From: Puffinus mauretanicus
Taxonomy: Eukaryota; Chordata; Aves; Procellariiformes; Procellariidae
Assembly (NCBI GenBank): GCA_023333565.1
Contig: JAJKFH010001650.1
Coordinates: 48,741-112,740, forward strand
Direction: 5' to 3'
Length of the DNA: 64,000 nt
The position numbers and the translations under genes are program-made. The notes beneath the pieces are model-generated. The model was given only the letters and a program-made list of their open reading frames with translations, searched no databases and was not told the origin of the DNA. This document shows, one piece after another, positions 24,516 through 37,153 of this stretch. Every line of letters starts with the position of its first letter. Position 1 is the stretch's first letter.

Positions 24516-26799
24516 CCCAGAAACATACGGTAAAGAAAGGGTTCAGATCTAGTGAGAATGAACCCTGGAGAGACTGAATTTGTGCACTCTTTATTTAGAG
24601 AAACCTGAAAGAAAATACAGAAATTTATATGAGTAAATGGCAGGTGAAATGCAAAGATGTTCAGAGGGGCTTTTACATTAATGTTTAATATTAAGGAAGA
24701 CAATACACAGGAGTACAAAGTACAGTATACTGCATGGAATGGGATTGGGAAAAACTATACTCTTTCTGGAGAATTATAATCTAAATCATCAGGATTTATG
24801 TGAGGAAAAGCCATCTCAACAATTTACACAGCGAAAACTGAAATCGGTTATTTTGAATAGAGTTTCAAAGTAAGGATGTGGGTGCACACAGAAACGCTGT
24901 ACACTAGGTGTGTCATCACAGAGTAACAATTTCGTAGCAGCTGTCTGTATGCACGTACCTTTACTGTGTAATACCCCCTGGTAAATGCCAGGTGTTACAG
25001 GTCACTTTTGTTGAAGAAGAAATTGCCTTTCCTTCATGACAAGGAACATGTATGGCGGGTACTGTGGATCATTATGTTTGTGCAAACTTAGTTTACTTCG
25101 CAGCAATTTGATCACAAATCCGTACCCTAATGGCCAGTCGTTAGCTGGATAAATATGCTAAGATCATTTCAGGGAATAAAAGTGCATTACTTTCAAAAGA
25201 CCATTAATAAGATCTCTCACAAAGTTTACTCAAAGTAAGTGGTAATAAATGCTGAAATTATTAAATCCAGAGATAATTGCAGGGAATTTTGGAAAAAAAT
25301 TAACCAAGTGAGCTGAAAGGCCAGGATAATGCAAATGAAACCATATGCTGCCAGTGCAAGGTAATTTATACAAAGGAAAAAACCTGATCTAATTGTATGC
25401 CCTCTGGGATTCAAGAAAATAGACAGTTTTGGTTGGTGAAGGTGTAAGTATACTTATTATAATAAACCGCGACTTCTCCAAATCACCTAAATAAATGCTT
25501 TCTGAAATGTGATTAAAATCCTACATTATGCTAAATTAACAGGTCTTGCATTAGGTAGTTAATGAAATAGTAATTTATTAGTATCAATTATTAAAGAGAA
25601 GGTATTAATAATGCTCATTTTTATTAGACTTATCAGCAATTGAGTCTTTCTCTAGTGCTGCTCAGGAGTTCAATAAAATGTTTATGTAATCAGTAAATAG
25701 TAAAGTTCAAGGATAACATAAAGTTTGAGGAAACGGTAAATATCATGTTTATAAATATCATATTTACTAAGTAACAGTAAATAACAGTAAAAATCACAAC
25801 ACTACAATCTGATGAAATGTATTTTAATATACAGAAATCCAGAACAAAAGTTGCAGTTATTGAATTGAAGATTCAGTGATGTGAAGATGAATTAAATTAC
25901 CCGAGAAAGTTCAGAGAGTTGTCCAGGGACAGGAGACAAGCCCTACCGACAAAAAGTCTGTTCAATTTATCATGGAGAAAGCTGAGAAATGATTTACACT
26001 GCAGTGGAACAGACAAAAGATCTGGTGTATTAGGTAATTTTTCAATTGTGCGAATAGAGGCATTGTAATACAGTTAAAATCTGAAGTTAAAGATTACTTT
26101 GTGAAATAAGATGCATTTTCACTGCAATAAAAGTAAATGAACAATGAAGTAGCTCGCTAAGAAAATGGTTGATTCACAGCTACTTGGTATTTAAAAAAAA
26201 AATCTTTCTAATATATATATTTAAATATAGTTACTGGGAGGAATGTTATCGCCTGTGTGTACAAGTGACTAGGGTGTTCGGGCTGAATGTTTGGCTGTTT
26301 TTTGCACTTTTCTACTCTACTCCGCTCTGCTTTTCTCTTATCAGTCAGGCCGCCTGTAGAGTAGGACTGTGTGCTGCATGCTAATCGTGGCTACTGCTCT
26401 TCCATTTATACATTAAAATAGCAATGAGAATCAAGTCTCGTATTGCAGGACTTCTCTGAAGGAGTCAGGAAGTAGTTTTCCTCATTGCACAACTGGATAA
26501 ATGTATTTAGGGCTTTTCATCTTGCTTTGACCCATCTGACCACAGGTACAGGTAGAATGGGATAGTGAAATGCTGAGTTGCAATATGCAAGCCAGATATT
26601 CACTGACTTGCAATATTCAATGCTAAGCTAATGGTTTGCAACATTACATCAGAGGATTTAATAGTCCCCCTTCATGTACTCTTAATATTTTAAAAAGCAG
26701 TTGTGATATACACGAGACAACAGTTCAAAATTAAAATAGGCGCTTTAAATTATTAAGAAGTTTTGTTTAAAAAAATAGTCATCATTGGATACGTTTGTT
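24516..26799. other. AT-rich, no recognised gene
   Basis: Very AT-rich sequence with a short AT dinucleotide run near 26,210. No exon or clear repeat is visible. Confidence 0.4.
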
Positions 26800-27300
26800 T
26801 TTAACAGATTTGCACAAAGTTCAGAGTTATGTTTTATCTCTTTAATATTTTGATCAATGAAGTAAAAACACTTGTGATAAAACTTTAAGGTACTTGATTA
26901 TTGGGAAAGTCAATAAAAATAGAAGATAGGGCAGGTATACAGAGCACCTTGGATCACTTGATAAACTGATGCATCACAATTAGTTATTACTCGTACTAAC
27001 TAAGAATCCATCTCATTCTTATAAAAAGAAGACTGTATCCCAACAACCATTCCAAAAACTAGTCGGTATCAGAGTAGCCAACAAGCTGAAGTGCAATGCC
27101 ATGGCAACATCCACAGATACTCAAGCAGGAGTAGGGAGTCAGTTTTGCTCAAATACAGCATTGGTAAGAGAACCATCGGAATATTGTGTTCAGCTGTGCT
27201 GGCTGCATTTTTAAATGGACCTGGAACAGAGTACAAAAGAACTATTAGTACAATTTGATGGCTCACAAAATGTTGTACAGTAATGGTAGGATTCATCAGC
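26800..27300 (+). repeat. Ancient CR1 (coding remnant)
   Basis: The stretch at about 27,060-27,240 (GAATATTGTGTTCAGCTGTG, then GGCTGCATTTTTAAATGG) matches the conserved end of CR1 reverse transcriptase, 'LEYCVQLWAAFLK'-like, in plus orientation. The upstream portion (IFINE-like at about 26,850) fits the same element. It is heavily decayed and its boundaries are uncertain. Confidence 0.45.
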
Positions 27301-27888
27301 CTTGATGTGGGTGTCTACTTTAGTGTGAGACAATTACTCACTTCACTGGACTAGACTAATATTGACTAGATTTTGGTGGTTGGTAATAGTATGGACATCA
27401 GACATTCATGGAGATGTTCTGCAATGAAGATGCCTGAAGTTGGGCAAGACTGATCTATCCTACTGTAGAAGTTATGTTTGAAAGTACAACTGAAAAAGTA
27501 AAAAACCTGCTCTACTTTCTTTACTCTATTAGCCATTTAAAGACTGAAATTCTGGAACCACCCATCTCCTAGGCAGGTTCTGGTATAAAGTATTTAAAGT
27601 TTCAAGCTGGGTCTTGGTAGAATGGATTGTGTGACAGGATAAAGGTAATCTTGGAGTTAAAAAAATTGAAGACTGAGAACTGAAGTTTTGGAAGACTGAT
27701 GTGTCTCTGGGAGAAAGATTAAGAGAAAACTTGGCCAAATATAAGCATCTATATTAGAAGATGAAACTCATCCCATACTCCTCTGATTTTTTTCAGCTAT
27801 TTTCCATCAGCTATAAAGGGGAACACAAGACAATTAGCTTGCATTGAGGCATGTTATACACCTGCATTTAGTTAATGAATCTGACCCT

Positions 27889-28089
27889 TGAGGAGCAATC
27901 CTAGTTCCTAAACGTAGGTGTTTAGTGTCATTTTAGGTGCCTTAGGGTATCTAAAACACAGCAGATGCGGCACAAGCCCTATGAGAGACTCACACCCTTC
28001 TCGACCAGCAGCTGGAGGTCAGGCAAGATACCTTAGGGCATCCCAAGTGACATTAAACACCTGTGTGTAGACACCTGAATTGCTCCCCT
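27889..28089. mobile_element. Fossil inverted-repeat element (MITE-like)
   Basis: Two arms of about 62 bases (27,889-27,951 and 28,027-28,089) are inverted copies of one another. Both show GGAGCAAT near the outer end, then TAGGTGTTTAGTGTCA versus CAGGTGTTTAATGTCA, then GCC(T/C)TAGGGTATC versus GCCCTAAGGTATC. The loop is about 75 bases and nothing is coded. The structure fits a non-autonomous DNA transposon or another foldback repeat; the family is unknown. Confidence 0.7.
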
Positions 28090-29974
28090 GGTTATAGTTT
28101 GTTTGCACTTTATTTATATTTAATTTACCCAAGGGTTAAGGGCTAAGTGCTGGGAAGAAGTTAGAATTTTTCCCCTTGCAACCTAATATGGCTTCTGGAA
28201 TTTTCCTTTCATCTTCCTCTACAACAACAGGGACTGGACAGCGGGATAAGTAGTGGCATGTGCCAGTATGCTTAGTGGCCTTAAAGAACTTCTCAGGTCC
28301 CACATTGGTGTGTTCTGCTCATAAAATCAAGTTTAAAACAATTGCTGGAAAGTTTTCCCCGGTCATATCGGCAGGATATAATAGGAGTCGTTTGCTTTCT
28401 TGTACAACATCGGGGCAGTACTCTTTCTGGGATGCTTTTCCTGATAAAGCCGCAGCTGCTGAAGGCGTGAAGGACACTGGTGGCGTGCTTGAGCTTTCTA
28501 CTCCCTTGTGCTAGTACATTGTAGGTTTTATGGCTCTGGGGTTTTGTACTAAGGGTCTTTAGGGTCTGACTTTTTTCAGTACGTGTCATGTAAATGGAGG
28601 GAGGGATGTTCAGTGCTTCCTTTTGGACTGATCATATGTCACGTAGTTGTTCACAACTGCAGATGCTGGATTTATGTGATCTCCTGCTGTAACCATATAC
28701 AATTCAGTTCCTGAACTATAACTGGACTACGGAATATCTTATTACCCTTTATAAAGACCCTCAAGGGCAATGTGGAGGTGCCACACATTAATCTTTTTAG
28801 CATCTTCATTTTTCACTATATTCCCCATAGCTTGTGTCATAAAAATTTGTAAACTGTGACTAGCAATTAAAATAAACTGAAATTCTTAATTAAATAAAAT
28901 AAACAAGCATATAAATAAGTAAAATTCTCTATTAACCAGTAGTTACAGGCTTCCATATACATTTGGTATATTTTCAGTTTGTGACTTAGTTTCTTTGACA
29001 GTTATAGTGGTTCAGATTTTCAAAAATACGAGATCTATCTTTTTCTGCAGCGAATGAAGCTGCAGAAAATAGATTTGCAGGTGAAGTTCAAGCAAGGAGG
29101 CAACCCCTTCTTGGAGTTCTTCTTTTGTTTTAGATGCCACCACAATCTAGGAAAATACAGCCATCATACAAGAATACTAATAAATAATGTGTGCCCTAAT
29201 CTTCTGTCACTCTGCATTGAGGAAATCTGACAAGGTGTTTGGTGAATTCCTGTTAAAGGAACCGAGGCATAAAAGCAAAGAATTGCTGTCTAATGAGAGC
29301 CTTTGACATCAGTTCTAAGGAAGTAAGGGCTCACATGGACTATGCATTTCACAGAGCTATCGCCCAAATTTTGCTGCTTCTGCCAAATATTTCCTGCATT
29401 TTGCTCTTCCAGACCTCCTACATGGCAACTGCCAAAGGTGTAAAAGAGCATGAGAAAGTACTTACACTCAGCTGCCCTTCCTGGCATTATATATCCTGAA
29501 TGCCCTCCAAAAGAAACAGAATACACAGTTCTCGAGTCAAACAGTAACAAGGCAACACTGCGTGCTTAGTAACGCATCTCATCTTCTCTAAGGCATGTGA
29601 ACTGGTACTCCACAAAATCCAGTATTGCACTGTGATAACTGACACATTTTGAATGGATCAAAACTAGTTAACATAGATGTAAAGAGACAGTAGTTTAAAA
29701 AACCAGTTGTATCTCAGAAACCTCATTTGGCAAACAAATATTAGCCATAAATGTATGTTACCATTCTCAGCTAATTTGTAGGGGAATTACTTATCAAATA
29801 GTGGATTATTTCACCTAGAACTAGAGACACAGCCTTGGCAGTTGGCAGCTTAACAACATCAAATTTGAACCAGCATCTCAGAGTTCTGCCAGTTGCGGAT
29901 AGCTATTCCCAGGAGTTGTAACTTAGCAAAAAAAAAACCCCACCACATTAACTAAATGCAGAATCTAGATGAAT
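28090..29974. other. No recognised gene
   Basis: AT-rich sequence without a supported exon. The small frames near 28.3 and 29.3 kb appear to be chance. Confidence 0.4.
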
Positions 29975-30060
29975 TCCCTAAAACCGTTGCCCCTTGTTCT
30001 GTCACTGCAGGCCTTGGTAAAAAGTCTCTCTCTCTATTTCTTATAAGCCTCCTTTAAGTA

Positions 30061-30096
30061 GAATAGAATAGAATAGAATAGAATAGAATAGAATAG
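30061..30096. repeat. GAATA microsatellite (CR1 tail)
   Basis: Seven GAATA units plus a partial one form the 3' tail of the inner minus-strand CR1. They probably expanded from the normal ATTCTATG-type tail. Confidence 0.97.
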
Positions 30097-31304
30097 TTCA
30101 GTTGGAAGGGACATACAACGATCATCCAGTCCAACTGCCCGACCGCTTCAGGGCTGACCAAAAGCTAAAACATATTACTAAGGGCATTGTCCAAATGCCT
30201 CTCAAACACTGACAGGCACGGGGCATTGACCACCTCTCCAGGAAGCCTGTTCCACTGTTTGACCACCCTCTCGGTAAAGAAATGCTTCCTAATGTCAAGT
30301 CTGAACCTCCCCTGCCACAGCTTTGAGCCATTCCCAGGTGTCCTGTCCCTGGATCCCAGGGAGAAGAGACCAGCACCTCCCTCTCCATGTCCCCTCCTCA
30401 GGAAGCTGCAGAGAGCAATGAGGTCGTCCCTCAGCCTCTTTTCTCCAAACTAGACAAACCTAGAGTCCTCGGCCACTCCTCTAGGACATGCCTTCCAGCC
30501 CTGCCACCAGCTTGGTTGCCCTCCTCTGGATGCATTCCAGTACCTTCACATCCTTCTTAAATGGTGGGGCCCAAAACTGCACACAGTACTCGAGGTGAGG
30601 CCGCACCAACGCTGAATACAGTGGGATAATCTCCTCTCTTGACCAGCTGGTTATGCTGTGTTTGATGCACCCCAGGATGCGCTTTGCCCTCTCGGTGCCA
30701 GGGCACACTGCTGGCTCCTGTTGAGCTTGCTGCCAACCAGCACCCCCAGATCCCTTTCTGCAGGGCTGCTCTCCAGCCACTCCTCTCCCAATTTATACTT
30801 GTGCCTGGCATTACCCTGACCCAGGTGGAGATCCTGGCATTTGCTCTTGTTAAATTTCATGCCATTAATGATTGCCCAATGTTCCAGTCTATCTAGATCC
30901 CTCTGCAAGGCCTCATGTCCCTTGAGAGTCTTAACAGCACCTCCCAGTTTGGTATCATAAGCAAACGTGCTAATGGTGCATTCAACTTCTGCATCCAGAT
31001 TGTTGATAAAAATATTGAACAGAACGGGCCCTAGAATTGAGCCCTGAAGAACACCACTGGTGACTGGTCACCAACCAGGTGTAGCCCCATTTACTACCAC
31101 CCTTTGAGCCCTGCCATCCAGCCAGTTCTTCACCCAGCGCACCGTGTACCTGCTTATCCCACAGTTGGACAACTTGTCCAGAAGGATGCTGTGAGGGACA
31201 GTATCAAAAGCCTTACTAAAATCCAGAAAAACTACATCCACTGCCTTCCCTTCACCCACTAAGTGAGCGACCTTATCATAGAACATATCAAATTAAAGTA
31301 TTAG
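30061..31304 (-). mobile_element. Inner CR1 LINE inserted into another CR1
   Basis: A 5'-truncated CR1 on the minus strand. Its 3' tail is the AGAAT repeat at the left end. Inward lie the 3' UTR and reverse-transcriptase codons, including the catalytic-region block [20 protein letters not shown] (31,068-31,286). TTAAGTA stands on both sides (30,054-30,060 and 31,305-31,311), a 7 bp target-site duplication. About 20 bases of extra sequence lie at the 5' end. Frames are broken. Confidence 0.93.
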
Positions 31305-31920
31305 TTAAGTATTGAAAGGCCTCCCCGAGCCTTCTCTTCTCCAGGCTGGACAACCCCAACTCCCTCAGCCTTTATTCATAGCAGAGGTGTTCCAGCCCTA
31401 AGACCATTTTTGTGTCCCTCCTCTAGACCTGCTCTAACTGGTCCATGTCTGTCTTGTACCGGGGACCCCACAGCTGGATGCGGTGCTCCAGGTGGGGGTC
31501 TCACAATAGTGGAGTAGAGAGGGAGAATCACCTCCCTCGACCTGCTGGCTATGCTTCTTTCGATGCAGCCCAGGATACGCTTGGCTTTCTGGGCTGCAAG
31601 CGCCCGTTGCCAGCTCATGTCCAGCTCTTCATCCACCAGTATCCCCAAGTCCTTCTCGGCAGGGCTGCTCTCAATCCATTCCTCCCCCAGCCTGTACCAA
31701 TACTGGGGATTGCCCTGACCCAGGTGCAGGACCTTGCACTTGGCCTTGTTGAACCTCATGAGGTTCACATTGGCCCACTCCTCAAGCCTGTCAAGGTCCC
31801 TCTGGATGACATCCCTTCCCTCGAGCAAATCAACTGCATCGCTCCTCTTGGTGTGATCTGCAAACTTGCTGCTGGTGCACTCAATCCCACTCTCCTTGTC
31901 ATTGATGAAGATACTAAATT

Positions 31921-33539
31921 CTGCAGCATGAAGAAAACACACAAAACACATCACATCACCTTACCCATTATTTAAATTTTTTTCTAGCTGTAAAAATGTT
32001 AATAGCTATTATAGCTATTATAGCTAATAGTTATTATACAGCACTAACTAGAAAGTACTCTAGATGAGTAGCTTTAAGGAAAACTGCCATATGGAATAAA
32101 TCTGAACATTGTAGCACACCTCTGCTTCCATAAACAAACCCCTGCCGATATAGTGTCCTTTTGGACTAGGAAATCAGCTGCCTGTGTGTTTGAATTAACA
32201 GATACAGAGATCTTGATTTGCTCAAGCTTTTTCTCCTTATATGCAGAAACTTCAACCTCTTCAAAGCTTACTTGGATCCAGAGGTTATGGTAATCTTTCC
32301 TTACAGATGTAGATACAGTCAGTCATTCTTGAAACTGTTTTTATTCCCCAGACTCTAAATCTCTATCAGTAGACCATCAGCCTCCCATCTTTCACAAACA
32401 TAAGGTGCAGACACTTGTTCCACTTCTGACATACCAGCAGATGCATCACAAGTGCAAACAGGACCCTATCTTTTTGAATGCATTCCAGATAATTCCCAAG
32501 AACTGTGAAGTGCTTTCACTCTCTGGAATCTTATTCAGTAAGTTAGTTTTCTCTTAAGACTTGCAGAATAGTTAAGATATTTTTTAAATTAAAGTCCTGC
32601 TTAGTTATCATGTAAGCCGTTTGAAACCAGAATTGATCTACTTCTATGTGAAGAGATATACTCCAGTGCATATGCAGTGAGTGCAGTGTGTGTAGGTAGT
32701 TGAAGCTGCTGCTCTTGCTTACCTGTACTATCCGTGACAAGTGTCCTGAGTGCATTCGCCTCACTGCATACACACAGGCTTTCTGTGTGGCACTCGTGCT
32801 ATTCTTCTGGCACTGCCGGGGGAGACTGAACTTCTGTGAACACACTGCACAGTTCATCTGCGCGTGCACAGCAGGCTGCCCGCTCAGAGTTACAACTCTT
32901 GCTGCAAACAAGCTGTCACACAATCCAGACAGAAGTATGAAATCTTCAGATTCTTCTTGAACTTCATTTCTAAAATAAAAATGAGGATCTATTCAGGGGA
33001 ATCGAAGTACATGACAGCTATACTTTACAAGTGAGCAAACTCTAGAATTTCCTCACACTTAGGCTCAGGGTAATCTAGGGTCTTGGGGGAAAAGGATACT
33101 TTTTTTTACAGTTTTCCTGCCTTTCCTTGGGAACAGCATAATGGGCAAACACACGTCTTGTAGCTACTCTTTGTGCCCACTTGTTAGGGACTTGTCCTTA
33201 TACCATGCCATGCAGGTCATGAGTTACTTAGGCTTTTTTTTCACAGTTCTCAGATTTGTGTGCCTATTTTGGAAGAAATTAAAACCACCTAAAGGAAGTG
33301 AGGAGGCCTAATGACTAGAACCTTGCCTGGGCAAACACAGGAATGGCACACTCAGCAGGCTGCAGGTTCTTTCCAAGCGGGATTTGATGGTGCTTTCTCA
33401 GCATTAACTTCTGAGAAGGAGCTGGCTGAAGTAAGACACAGCATCTCCCTCCCTCGTTCTCTCCTTGTGAGCCAAAGAGGGTGACGGTGCAGATTTTCCA
33501 GCCTTATTAGTCAGCCAGAGGTCTGTTCATGCTCAGTGT
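31921..33539. other. No recognised gene
   Basis: AT-rich sequence with a TAATAGCTATTATAGCTATTA run at about 31,998-32,035. The 126-codon minus-strand frame at 32,543-32,923 has no family resemblance. Confidence 0.4.
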
Positions 33540-33990
33540 TCGGTGCATGAATCCAGTTCAGGTGTTCGCCGCGGCCCTCGGGACCTGTTTTTGCAGGTGA
33601 AGGCGGTGTCTGGAGCCCAGGCTGCCCCGCCCCGGCCCGGCCGCTCCTGGTGCTCTCCGGGCGGCTGCGTGCGCCCGTCCCTGCTTCCCTGTGGTCAGCG
33701 CTGATCTCTGCGTGGATTCTTCCGAGCCTGGAGGCTCCCCAGCACGGCCGTAGGTGGGAGATAGTCTGGGCTGAGCAGCGCGGAGGCTGGCGGCCCGAGA
33801 GGGATCCCAGGCTGGGCGCTGACGAACCTGCTCCCGCCTGCCCGCGGCCGGGCCGCGCCCTCGCCCCGCCGCAGAGAGCCCGGGGGGGCAGCACCCGGTG
33901 CCTTCCGCAGCTGGGGCTGACACTGCGTCGTGCAGACACAGCGAAACGACACCCGCAGCACGGACCGGAGGAGGCAACGCCCTCCTGAGA
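33540..33990 (+). promoter_or_regulatory. FAM83H: CpG island 3, candidate FAM83H promoter
   Basis: A GC- and CpG-dense block lies 2.7 kb upstream of the first FAM83H coding exon. FAM83H coding begins just after a splice acceptor (36,701), so there must be an upstream non-coding exon, and this island is the nearest candidate. Possible donors are CAG|GTGAAG at 33,597 and GCC|GTAGGT at 33,750. The assignment is by position only. Confidence 0.5.
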
Positions 33991-36701
33991 GGCTGTTTCT
34001 ATTCTGGCAGCACAGAGTGCAGGTGTCTCTCCATGTTACAGAAGCACAGGCACCCATCCGAGCATCCCTCAAAGGCCAGTGACCCTCCTGGGACCATCCC
34101 ACTTCACCTATGATCACTATATTCAGTCATGCCAGGAGCCCCTCCAGCTCCGTATTTGTTTTCTCCCTATGGCCAGTGGCTTAGCGAAAACCATGAAGAT
34201 CATTTTGCTTTTGCATCAAATTTATTTCTTCACTGGTACTATTTTTCCTGCTTATTCATGAATATATTGGCTACCACAAATCCTTAGGGAACTAAAGTGA
34301 CTCCTCTTACTGTAAAAACTACCCCATTTAGCCTTCCCCCTATGTTTCTTGACCTACCTTTCCAGCCACAACTTGTGGGGTGGTAAAAGAGTGTTCTGAC
34401 AAAGCACTGCATGCCTGTCCTGTTTGTACGTACTTTAACCATCCTAAAACATCCTGTGGGAAGGAGTTGTGCAGAGTAAGTACAACTGAGAAAATGTGTT
34501 TCCTGGTGTTCAATGTGAACCCACTCCTGCTAGTTTAATTTTATGCCCTTTTACTTCTTGTACTGGAGGAGAAAATGGACAGCTGTCCCAGGTCATATTT
34601 TGTAGATGTCTTTTCTAGACTAAAGAGTCATAGTTCAGATTTATAATAGCGTTTTTCAAGATGTGAGGAATGAGACTTCCATATTCACAACACATTCAGG
34701 TTGTGAGTTCCCTCTGAATCTGTGTAGTGGTGTTATTTTCTCTATTCCTTACCTAATAATGCTTAGCATTAGCTGACACTTTTCCTTTAAAGGTCCCTCT
34801 TCTCCTTCTTGATTTGTAACAGTATTGAAATAATTATATTAATAAAATATAAAATCAGGGTTGTTTCACCACTTTATATTTATCAGCATTATATTCACTC
34901 ATTTTGACCGTCCAGTCAGTATCATAAGATTCTTCTGCTGCTTCTTTGTTTTTTGTTTTTGTAGTTGGCTCTCATCATTACCGTCCTGAGCAAACTCGCA
35001 TTATGAGCAGTTTGCTGTCTGCATGACCATTCATCCCCTTTATGGGTTATATCTGAATATGTTGAATATGTTGGTCTTATATCCAAGAATTAATGGAACT
35101 CTGGGAGCATTTCCTTAAAATGAAAGGCTAAAGACACTACTAAAATAGTTAAGAGCAGTACGTAGGTGACTTGAGCACACCAAAATGGAGGTATATAGTG
35201 GACTGCTTTTTATTTTAAGAGAAAAAAGATAGAATGAGAATTAGAGTGGGAAGATAAATCTACACAATTCAGACTACAAATAAGGCTACATGTGTAGACT
35301 ATAAAGACGATTATCTATTGGAATACTTCGCACAGGGACCTGTTAGATTCAGATGCTATCTTTGTATTAAGACCATATTTTTTCCTGTTGTATCATGCAG
35401 CTCTACTAGGAGTTATAGTTTGAAGCAGGAGTAACTTGTGGGAGTTTGAGGCAGGAATAACATAGCACCGATCTGTGCTATGCAGGTAGTCAGATCAGAA
35501 AGTCCATTCAGGCTTTATCTTGAAACTATTCTAGCTTTATACTTAAAACTATTAACGAGAGTGATAGTATGGGCCTGAAGTCTTTTTTTCTTCCTCCCAC
35601 ATCCATGGCAATCCCTTCCATTTTGGGAGCAGAAGTGTTGGATGGCAATGACAATAGCAGCCACTTTCACCCTCTTATACACACACTTTCTATTAATGTA
35701 ACTTTGCATGAGTAGTCAAGCACAGCCACGCTCTTCTTTTGATTATGAGGAAGCCTCTGTTGGCACGTCACTGCTGGGGCCCCAGGAAAAGTATGTCCGA
35801 GCATTGACATTAATTGAGGGTCAGAAGCCAAAGTGCTTTGGAGTTCTTTGCAGATCGGTAGGATATTATTTATTGAGTTGTGTATGTGGCACGACAAGCT
35901 TTTCTTCCAAAAATTGGTTAAAATCGAATTTGTCTTTAGTCTCAAATAATAGGTTCCCTACAGACAATTGTCAAATACTGAATATGAGGCCCTTCAGCTC
36001 AGATTTCTCCCAACAGCAAGGGATTAAAGAAGCAATCATGTCCCTTGTTTTTTATTTCTTCATGGATCTCATGAAGACTTGTCTGACTTCTGACCATGTT
36101 ACAATAGCAGGATACCCTTATACTTGCCTGCATTCCACTCATATCCTGCTTCTATTCATATGCTGAGGTGATCATAACACTCAATTTATAAGGATTCAGA
36201 GGGTGCGTTTGTATACATGCATATGCTTTTTGGTTTAGTGCCATATTACACACAGTAAATGATTTTTGTAGCATTTGGAAATGAGTTTTAATGGAGTCCG
36301 CAAAATAACCAGCATCATTGTTCTTTAGAGGGGGAAAAAAAAAGGTAGCTTTAAAACAAAAGACAAATTTAAGCTTAGCAATTGGCAGCCTAAAAAAGAA
36401 AGTTGGGCATTCTGTTAGATGCATCATCCTTGTTCATCACAGTGCTGCCCAATTTGATTTGTTTCTTATTTTGCCCAAAAACATTTAACTGCGTTAAAGT
36501 AATGCTTGAGTGATTACTGCCTTTGCCTGATTTGAAGCTCCCCATCCATTTGGAATGAACTTCCTCCAACATTCCTCTGTGTGCTTTGAATCTCTTTCCT
36601 TTTGATTTTGCCGTCATGAACCCCCAACTCTCACCATTTATGAGGATGGATGTGTCACTGGAGTGAAACTGCTCTCATTGTTGGTTATTCTTTTCTTACA
36701 G
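33991..36701. other. Probable FAM83H 5' UTR intron
   Basis: The sequence between CpG island 3 and the FAM83H coding start shows no other exon or clear repeat. It ends in the acceptor TTATTCTTTTCTTACAG at 36,701. Confidence 0.45.
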
Positions 36702-37153
36702 CTCTCATGGCTCGTCGATCTCAAAGCTCCTCGCAGGGGGACAATCCCCTTGACCCTAACTACCTTCCCCCCCATTACAAGGAGTATTACCGCTTAGCTC
36801 TGGATGTGCTTACTGAAGAGGGCAAAGAAAGTTACCAACGCTTCCTGGCAGAGGAAGCAGCCCCCGATTTTCTTTGCAACTCAGAGGTGGATCACATCAT
36901 ACAGAATCTCCAGAAACCCCAGTATGCCAATCAGGAAGGTAGCACAGACACCGCAGGTGACAATGACATGGATGGATCCTCTGGGACTTACTGGCCCATG
37001 AACTCAGACCTCGCTGTTCCTGAGCTTGACCTGGGCTGGCCAATGGTCTTTGGGTTCAGGGGAACAGAGGTGACAACCCTCGTGCAACCACCACCCCCGG
37101 ACAATCCCAGCATTAAGGAGGAGGCTCGCAGAATGATTCGAGCAGCTCAACAG
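36702..37153 (+). CDS. FAM83H: FAM83H first coding exon
   Basis: It follows the acceptor CTTACAG. Five untranslated bases precede the ATG at 36,707, which is chosen because the protein start matches the family exactly. It encodes residues 1-149, the first part of DUF1669 (PPHYKEYYRLALDVL, then SSGTYWPMNSD and LDLGWP), and ends at CAG|GTGAGA in phase 0. Confidence 0.97.

Larger units (their letters stand above)
29975..31920 (-). mobile_element. Outer CR1 LINE, split by a second CR1
   Basis: Two pieces of one minus-strand CR1 flank an insertion. Bases 29,975-30,060 (TTGTTCTGTCACTGCAGG to CTCCTTTAAGTA) continue directly at 31,305-31,920 (TTAAGTATTGAAAGGCCTC onward), as comparison with the uninterrupted copy at 47,390-47,450 shows. 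The right piece carries late reverse-transcriptase sequence (FADHTKRSDAVDLLEG, then [14 protein letters not shown]). The element's own 3' end is missing. Confidence 0.9.

Noticed and set aside
31445..31975. 176-codon plus-strand open frame
   Set aside because: Antisense shadow of the minus-strand CR1 reverse transcriptase.
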